A stretch of 17,722 bases of DNA from an uncultured Bacilli bacterium (lineage in GTDB: Bacteria; Bacillota_I; Bacilli_A; RF39; UBA660): the NCBI GenBank assembly GCA_944329545.1, contig CALVIK010000068.1:1-17722 (forward strand), written 5' to 3'. This document shows positions 14,093 to 17,722 of the stretch, piece after piece. Made by a program: the position numbers and the translations under genes. A model generated the notes under the pieces. It searched no databases and was not told the DNA's origin. It was given only the letters and a program-made list of their open reading frames with translations. Within the stretch, counting starts at the first letter, position 1, and each line of letters begins with the position of its first letter.

Positions 14093-15334
14093 CTATTCGC
14101 CGAAAAAGTATCCAAATACTTTACCGAGCATTGTATCTTCTGATGTACTAACCAAATGTTTATTTGGCGTTGTCAGCACATCTATATCGTCTAGGCTTAT
14201 CATCGTATATTCTTGCCCTTTTAATTTAAGTGATTCGATAAAATAAATAATATTACCAATAGCGGTGCTGTACTTGTTGTTTCGCGCACCTAATAATTTT
14301 ATTTTTCCAATATTCACTTTAGCCCCTAGTGTTCGATGAAATAAATATTCAATATCTTCTAAATTGCTAATTCCACCTGTAATAATTATATACTTTACTT
14401 CATTATTAGTCAATTCATTTATTTCTTCTTTTATTCTTTCTATTATTTTATTTAAACTGGTATTTACTATTTTTGAAACTTCTAATTGGTTTATTTTTAT
14501 TTTTTTCTTTTCAAAATTAGTAACTTCATACACATTATGAACATCAGCGTTTTTCGGATACGCTAGTGCAAATTGTTCTTTTATTTTTCTGGCTTCTGGT
14601 GTACTTATTTTATAGGCATAAGCCAAATCTTTATCAATATCAAGACCGCCTTGATTAATAACGCTAGTATTAATAGGAATACCTCTATTATAAATACTAA
14701 CAGTTGATGTACCAGCGCCAATATTAACTAAAGCTCCTACTGAACTGTCGATAACTTTATTTTTAAAAGAATAAACATCACTAATAGTACTAGTTGAAAT
14801 ATCGACAACTTCAATCCCCATACTTTCAAGTAAACTAACGACAGAATAAACATTTTTCTTTGGAGTTGTAACCATCATCGCCCGGGCTTCTAAAGTCTGT
14901 CCCGGAAAACCTTTAGGATCTTTCATAATTGTCTTTTCGTTAATTTTGAAATCAATAGGAACAATATTAACAAATTCCATGTTTACACTAATGTTTTTGC
15001 GAATGCCATCTTTATAAGCAGCAACAATATCTTTATTAGTTACAATATTATCGGCGATTGCTGTTTGTCCATTTATCAGTGTATATTCTGCAAAATAATT
15101 AGGTACAGAAGCAATAACTTTTTTTATTTGAATACCAAGCATATCTTGAACATCATCAAAAGCTTTTTTTATTGATGCTTGCGCACTTTTGGGTTCAGTA
15201 ATTAAACCCCTTTTTATACCTTCTGCTGGTACGCTAGTTGCCGCAAGCAAATTTAAATGTTCTTTATAAAGCTGGCAAACAACTAATTTTATCGTATCAC
15301 TACCAATATCGATACTAGAATAAATATGCTCCAT
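14093..15334 (-). CDS. ftsA: Cell division protein FtsA, actin-like membrane anchor of FtsZ
   Basis: 413 residues of the actin/ASKHA fold with ATP-site motifs: phosphate 1 SIDIGSDTIKLVV (7-19), phosphate 2 NIGAGTST (204-211) and adenosine ITGGISN (318-324). The SHS2/1C subdomain lies around 85-165. The C-terminal LGKVFGYFFGE (403-413), set off by a flexible stretch, is the amphipathic membrane-targeting helix that tethers FtsZ to the membrane. AGGAG precedes the ATG and a TATAAT promoter lies upstream. No other dcw genes (mraZ, murs, ftsI, divIB) flank it, so ftsAZ stands apart from the usual division/cell wall cluster. Confidence 0.96.
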   Translation of the reverse strand: MEHIYSSIDIGSDTIKLVVCQLYKEHLNLLAATSVPAEGIKRGLITEPKSAQASIKKAFDDVQDMLGIQIKKVIASVPNYFAEYTLINGQTAIADNIVTNKDIVAAYKDGIRKNISVNMEFVNIVPIDFKINEKTIMKDPKGFPGQTLEARAMMVTTPKKNVYSVVSLLESMGIEVVDISTSTISDVYSFKNKVIDSSVGALVNIGAGTSTVSIYNRGIPINTSVINQGGLDIDKDLAYAYKISTPEARKIKEQFALAYPKNADVHNVYEVTNFEKKKIKINQLEVSKIVNTSLNKIIERIKEEINELTNNEVKYIIITGGISNLEDIEYLFHRTLGAKVNIGKIKLLGARNNKYSTAIGNIIYFIESLKLKGQEYTMISLDDIDVLTTPNKHLVSTSEDTMLGKVFGYFFGE

Positions 15335-15361
15335 ACCATCATCTCCTACAGTCTACAAGTA

Positions 15362-15390
15362 ATTATACTATAAATTTCTGTAAATGAAAA
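15362..15390 (-). promoter_or_regulatory. Sigma-A promoter of ftsAZ
   Basis: -35 TTTTCA (15385-15390), 17-base spacer and consensus -10 TATAAT (15362-15367) on the minus strand. Confidence 0.65.
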
Positions 15391-15482
15391 GTAAAAAAGA
15401 CTGAAAAAAAGACAAAAAACAATATTTTTTTTATTTTATAACTTCTCACAGCTTTCTTTTTCTAAAATCTGGAAAAAATATG
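15391..15482. other. A/T-rich spacer with no feature seen
   Basis: Between the divergent ftsA and tRNA promoters. Poly-A and poly-T stretches (AAAAAAGAC repeated imperfectly, then eight T's) but no ORF with a ribosome site and no stable hairpin. Confidence 0.5.
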
Positions 15483-15511
15483 TTGCATTAAAGTATAATA
15501 ATTGATATAAT
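15483..15511 (+). promoter_or_regulatory. Promoter of the tRNA gene
   Basis: -35 TTGCAT (15483-15488), 17-base spacer and consensus -10 TATAAT (15506-15511). Transcription should start about 4 bases before the mature tRNA. Confidence 0.75.
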
Positions 15512-15521
15512 GTGAGTACTT

Positions 15522-15595
15522 GCCACAATAGTATAATGGTATTACGAAGCAATGGTAATGCTTTAATGTAGGTCCGATTCCTACTTGTGGCACCA
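15522..15595 (+). tRNA. tRNA-Thr (anticodon GGU), CCA encoded
   Basis: Acceptor GCCACAA pairs with TTGTGGC (7 bp), followed by A and an encoded CCA. The D arm GTA/TAC contains AATGGTA. The anticodon stem AAGCA/TGCTT holds loop ATGGTAA, giving anticodon GGT for codons ACC and ACU. The variable loop is short (TAAT) and the T stem is GTAGG/CCTAC. The G1-C72 and C2-G71 pairs with G35 U36 fit threonine identity. The T loop reads TCCGATT, with C where T is normal at position 55. A terminator follows at 15607. Confidence 0.92.
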
Positions 15596-15606
15596 TCTAA
15601 AAAATC

Positions 15607-15627
15607 AATTGCTTATCGCAATTTTTT
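15607..15627 (+). terminator. Intrinsic terminator of the tRNA gene
   Basis: AATTGC (15607-15612) pairs with GCAATT (15618-15623) around loop TTATC, followed by T's to 15627. Confidence 0.8.
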
Positions 15628-15671
15628 AATATTAAAACGCAAAAACAATTTAAAAAACATCAAAAATATGA

Positions 15672-15677
15672 TACAAT
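15672..15677 (+). promoter_or_regulatory. Extended -10 promoter of pyrG
   Basis: TGATACAAT gives an extended -10 (hexamer 15672-15677); the -35 is weak. Start is expected at A15683 or G15684, so the RNA would begin AGAGCC or GAGCC. Confidence 0.6.
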
Positions 15678-15690
15678 TAAAAAGAGCCAA

Positions 15691-15716
15691 ATGTTCTCTC
15701 ACGAGAATATTTTTTT
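15691..15716 (+). terminator. Leader terminator (candidate attenuator) of pyrG
   Basis: ATGTTCTC (15691-15698) pairs with GAGAATAT (15703-15710) around loop TCAC, followed directly by seven T's, then the pyrG ribosome site AGGAGGT (15724-15730). It lies inside the leader about 10 bases from the predicted RNA start, as in the CTP-controlled pyrG attenuators of B. subtilis and lactococci. Confidence 0.75.
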
Positions 15717-15736
15717 GTTTTTTAGGAGGTATTTAT

Positions 15737-17332
15737 ATGACAAAGTATGTATTTGTAACAGGTGGTGTTGTTTCTGGTCTTGGTAAAGGCATAACCGCCT
15801 CATCTTTAGCCTTGTTACTGAAATCAAGAGGTTATAAAGTATTTATGCAAAAATTTGACCCTTATATTAATGTTGACCCAGGGACTATGAGTCCTTTCCA
15901 ACATGGTGAAGTTTTCGTTACCGCCGATGGAACCGAAACTGATCTTGATTTGGGTCATTATGAAAGATTTATCGATGAAGAATTAAATTACACATCTAAC
16001 ATAACAACTGGCAAAATTTATAGCGCAGTAATTGAAAAAGAAAGACGCGGCGATTATTTAGGCGCTACTGTGCAAATAGTACCACATATTACTAATGAAA
16101 TTAAAAATAAAGTTTATGAAGCCGGGATGACTAGTAAAGCTGATATTGTTATTACCGAAATTGGAGGAACAATTGGCGACATTGAATCCGGAGCCTTTAT
16201 CGAAGCTTTAAGACAAATTGCTTTAGAAAAAGGTAAAGAAAATACTTTCTTTGTTCACACTACCCTAGTACCATTTATTTACGGTTCTGATGAACTTAAA
16301 ACTAAACCAACTCAGCATTCGGTTATCGAGCTTAGAGGACTTGGCATTCAACCTGATATGATTGTAACTAGAAGTCCTATTGCTTTAGATGATCACTTAA
16401 AAAATAAAATTGCTTTATACTGTAGTATTCCAAAAGAAAATATTATCGACTCTGTTGATGTCAAAAACATTTATCAAATTCCTATTAATTACTATAATCA
16501 AAAAGCTGATGAAATTATTTTAAAACAGTTTAAATTAGAAAATAAAAAAGCTAATTTAAAAGAATGGCAAAAACTAATTAAAACAACAGACTCTTTAGAC
16601 AAAGAAATTGAAATTGCTTTAGTCGGAAAATACACTGAACTACACGATGCTTATCTTTCAGTAGCTGAAGCTTTAAGACATGCTGGTTATAAATATCACA
16701 CAAAAGTAAATATTAATTGGGTAGATAGTGAAAAATTAGAAAGTGATGTTGATTTAAATAAAATTTTCAAAAATACTAAAGGAATTATTATTCCTGGTGG
16801 TTTTGGTGAACGCGGAATATATGGCATGATAAAAGCCATTACTTATGCTAGAGAAAACAATGTCCCTTTCTTAGGCATTTGTTTAGGAATGCAACTAGCA
16901 GTTATTGAATTTGCCAGAAATGTTTGTCATATTAAAGAAGCTAATTCTCGGGAATTTGATAATATGTGCCAAGAACCAGTTATTGATTTAATGGCCGAAC
17001 AAAAAAATATTATCAATATGGGCGGAACTCTAAGACTTGGTAATTATAATTGTCATATTAAAAAAGGAACTTTAGCTTATAATGATTATAAATGTGAAAA
17101 CATTAAAGAAAGACATCGGCATCGTTATGAATTTAACAATAATTATAAAGATATTTTAGAAAAAAACGGCTTAATTTTTTCAGGTATTAATAAAGAAAGT
17201 AATTTAGTAGAAATAATTGAATTAAATAAACACAAACATTTTATTGCCTGTCAGTTTCATCCAGAATTTAAAAGTCGACCAACTAAATGCCACCCTCTAT
17301 TTGATTCCTTTATTAGTTCTAGTATAAAATAA
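15737..17332 (+). CDS. pyrG: CTP synthase (glutamine-hydrolysing)
   Basis: The ATG at 15737 (531 residues) is chosen because AGGAGGT lies 6 bases upstream and the family begins MTKYVFVTGGVVSGLGKG here; the open frame extends further back only by running through the tRNA. The enzyme makes CTP from UTP, ATP and glutamine. The synthase half (1-270) has the P-loop GGVVSGLGKG (9-18), DPYINVDPGTMSPFQHGEVFV (41-61) and the ammonia-ligase core. The class I glutaminase half has GGFGERG (354-360), nucleophile C382 in GICLGMQ, and H508 and E510 in QFHPEF. Domain order and length are standard. A terminator hairpin in the leader suggests CTP-dependent attenuation. The gene ends in its own terminator. Confidence 0.98.
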   Translation: MTKYVFVTGGVVSGLGKGITASSLALLLKSRGYKVFMQKFDPYINVDPGTMSPFQHGEVFVTADGTETDLDLGHYERFIDEELNYTSNITTGKIYSAVIEKERRGDYLGATVQIVPHITNEIKNKVYEAGMTSKADIVITEIGGTIGDIESGAFIEALRQIALEKGKENTFFVHTTLVPFIYGSDELKTKPTQHSVIELRGLGIQPDMIVTRSPIALDDHLKNKIALYCSIPKENIIDSVDVKNIYQIPINYYNQKADEIILKQFKLENKKANLKEWQKLIKTTDSLDKEIEIALVGKYTELHDAYLSVAEALRHAGYKYHTKVNINWVDSEKLESDVDLNKIFKNTKGIIIPGGFGERGIYGMIKAITYARENNVPFLGICLGMQLAVIEFARNVCHIKEANSREFDNMCQEPVIDLMAEQKNIINMGGTLRLGNYNCHIKKGTLAYNDYKCENIKERHRHRYEFNNNYKDILEKNGLIFSGINKESNLVEIIELNKHKHFIACQFHPEFKSRPTKCHPLFDSFISSSIK

Positions 17333-17357
17333 AGCTTACACAAGTAAGTTTTTTTTT
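17331..17357 (+). terminator. Intrinsic terminator of pyrG
   Basis: AAAGCTTAC (17331-17339) pairs with GTAAGTTTT (17344-17352, one G-T pair) around loop ACAA, with T's to 17357. Confidence 0.85.
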
Positions 17358-17403
17358 AATTAATTTTTTTAGTTTTTTTGCAGGGATTTTTATTTTTTTA
17401 TTC

Positions 17404-17409
17404 TATAAT
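17404..17409 (+). promoter_or_regulatory. Left promoter of the convergent small-RNA locus
   Basis: Consensus -10 TATAAT in a T-rich region without a clear -35. A start 7-8 bases on would put the RNA 5' end at AGAGGCAAGU (17417). Confidence 0.5.
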
Positions 17410-17435
17410 ACATAATAGAGGCAAGTTAATATCGG

Positions 17436-17457
17436 CTCCTTCTTAATAAGAAAGGGG
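17436..17457 (+). promoter_or_regulatory. Hairpin covering the ribosome site of the 34-codon ORF
   Basis: CTCCTTCTT (17436-17444) can pair with AAGAAAGGGG (17448-17457, one bulged A) around loop AAT, burying the GGGGG ribosome site. CTCC is also part of GGCTCC, which can instead pair with the right arm. Confidence 0.55.
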
Positions 17458-17466
17458 GTAGATATT

Positions 17467-17571
17467 ATGAAAGGAAAAAAAGGTTTTGGAATACCTCGTT
17501 ATTCTTGTGATTCTTTTAGTTCTTCTAAAAGACCACCCTTCTACCAAAAAGTAGACACAAAAAAAACCTAG
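17467..17571 (+). CDS. Putative 34-residue cationic peptide
   Basis: The ATG at 17467 lies 8 bases after GGGGG (17454-17458) and opens 34 codons ending at TAG 17569-17571, inside the terminator stem of the opposite RNA. The peptide starts MKGKKGFGIPRYSCDSFSSS and ends DTKKT; it has 9 Lys/Arg against 2 Asp, one Cys and no hydrophobic stretch. It is not an Fst-, Ldr- or Hok-like membrane toxin. The DNA also contains small inverted repeats (CTTTTAG/CTAAAAG around 17514-17532 and TCTAC/GTAGA around 17540-17555), so the stretch may be a structured RNA with no translation at all. I recognise no homologue. Confidence 0.4.
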   Translation: MKGKKGFGIPRYSCDSFSSSKRPPFYQKVDTKKT

Positions 17572-17624
17572 CCGATAGCTAGGGTCTTCCTATTGGAGGA
17601 GCCTCGTTAAAGACTTGCCTCTTC
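17559..17624 (-). ncRNA. Predicted 66-nt small RNA, antisense to the 34-codon ORF's 3' end
   Basis: A strong promoter on the minus strand should start transcription at about 17624. A perfect intrinsic terminator, CCTAGC/GCTAGG around loop TATCG (17567-17583) followed by eight U's (17559-17566), ends it at about 17559. Inside, GUCUU can pair with AAGAC and CCU with AGG, giving a compact fold. No ORF with a ribosome site is present. It overlaps the last 13 bases of the plus-strand ORF and is complementary to the right arm of the inverted repeat. It matches no small RNA family I know. Confidence 0.65.
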
Positions 17625-17630
17625 AAATAT

Positions 17631-17659
17631 AATATATCATAACTCGTTTAATTATTCAA
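17631..17659 (-). promoter_or_regulatory. Strong promoter of the 66-nt small RNA
   Basis: -35 TTGAAT (17654-17659), 17-base spacer and extended -10 TGATATATT (hexamer 17631-17636) on the minus strand. Confidence 0.75.
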
Positions 17660-17722
17660 GTTATTTAATATATTTTTCTCATTTCTTCCAGAATTTAAAA
17701 GTAGTTCGGCAATTTATCTTCT
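17660..17722. other. Window edge, no gene supported
   Basis: On the minus strand one frame reads IAELLLNSGRNEKNILNN up to a stop at 17648-17650, which looks protein-like, but it is preceded in frame by TAA inside the window. It could be the tail of a gene beyond the edge with a frameshift, or chance in A/T-rich DNA. Confidence 0.25.

Larger units (their letters stand above)
17417..17622. repeat. Imperfect inverted repeat bounding the convergent locus
   Basis: Left arm 17417 to about 17452 and right arm about 17587-17622 are related in inverted orientation. The perfect outer blocks are AGAGGCAAGT (17417-17426) against ACTTGCCTCT (17613-17622), and GGCTCC (17434-17439) against GGAGCC (17598-17603), with partial matches between and inside (AATA-GAA). 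A transcript of the whole unit could close on itself. It could also be read as the termini of a tiny mobile element. Confidence 0.75.

Noticed and set aside
15587..15736. 50-codon N-terminal extension of pyrG
   Set aside because: It starts inside the tRNA and crosses a terminator, the promoter and the leader hairpin. CTP synthase starts at 15737 after AGGAGGT.
17417..17622. Miniature transposable element
   Set aside because: The arms are imperfect and both coincide with predicted transcription starts. No target duplication is evident and no second copy is in the window. Kept only as an alternative.
17404..17660. Known riboswitch, T-box, 6S, SRP or tmRNA
   Set aside because: None of the conserved cores I know (T-box AGGGTGGNACCGCG, SRP domain IV, tmRNA tRNA-like ends, preQ1 or SAM cores) is present.
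1..17722. Mycoplasma-type code with TGA as tryptophan
   Set aside because: All recognised tryptophans inspected are TGG, no conserved gene has internal TGA, and one gene ends in TGA directly before a start with an SD-like sequence.
1..17722. CRISPR arrays, insertion sequences, prophage genes
   Set aside because: No regularly spaced repeats, transposase or phage proteins were seen on either strand.

Overview
The window is AT-rich, gene-dense bacterial chromosome from a low-GC Bacillota. TTA/AAA-type codons dominate, Shine-Dalgarno sites (AGGAGG, AGGTGAT) and extended -10 promoters are strong, and intrinsic terminators are common. FtsA, FtsZ and a FemAB transferase point to a walled, dividing cell. 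An RNase J2-like protein and a probable CotD-type coat protein point to Bacilli or a Bacilli-like, Erysipelotrichia/RF39-like uncultured lineage. Tryptophan is encoded by TGG and one gene ends in TGA, so the standard bacterial code applies, not the Mycoplasma code. The lineage is inference; no marker here fixes it.

Layout. 1-258 (-) is the 5' part of an unknown gene with an apparent frameshift. It is divergent from 368-1375 (+), a metallophosphoesterase with an N-terminal helix-turn-helix. 1382-4265 (-) is a three-gene operon of the 2-hydroxyacyl-CoA dehydratase/activase superfamily: two HgdB/DUF2229-like cysteine proteins and one BadF/HgdC-type ATPase. 4372-5616 (+) is a FemAB peptidyltransferase. 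5686-9730 (-) holds an RNase J2-like protein with an eroded metal site, a diacylglycerol-kinase-family lipid kinase, an unlisted 33-residue membrane microprotein and a SufS-type cysteine desulfurase. 9891-10253 (+) is a HIT hydrolase and 10429-10695 (+) a Cys/His-rich CotD-like protein. 10710-15334 (-) holds ffh, two small unknown genes in one operon, and ftsZ behind ftsA. 15522-15595 (+) is tRNA-Thr(GGU), followed by pyrG at 15737-17332 (+), whose leader carries a terminator hairpin.

The least conventional part is the last 320 bases. Two promoters face each other at 17404 and 17659. The minus-strand one would make a 66-nt RNA with a clean intrinsic terminator. The plus-strand one leads into a 34-codon ORF whose ribosome site lies in a hairpin. 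Both predicted RNAs start with the same AGAGGCAAGU because the locus is bounded by an imperfect inverted repeat. The layout resembles a convergent small-RNA/small-peptide module (type I toxin-antitoxin-like in architecture only), but the peptide is cationic rather than membrane-spanning and I do not recognise it.

Most genes are housekeeping and not metabolically linked. The real functional units are the dehydratase-type triad, ftsA-ftsZ, and the unknown pair at 12072-12929.
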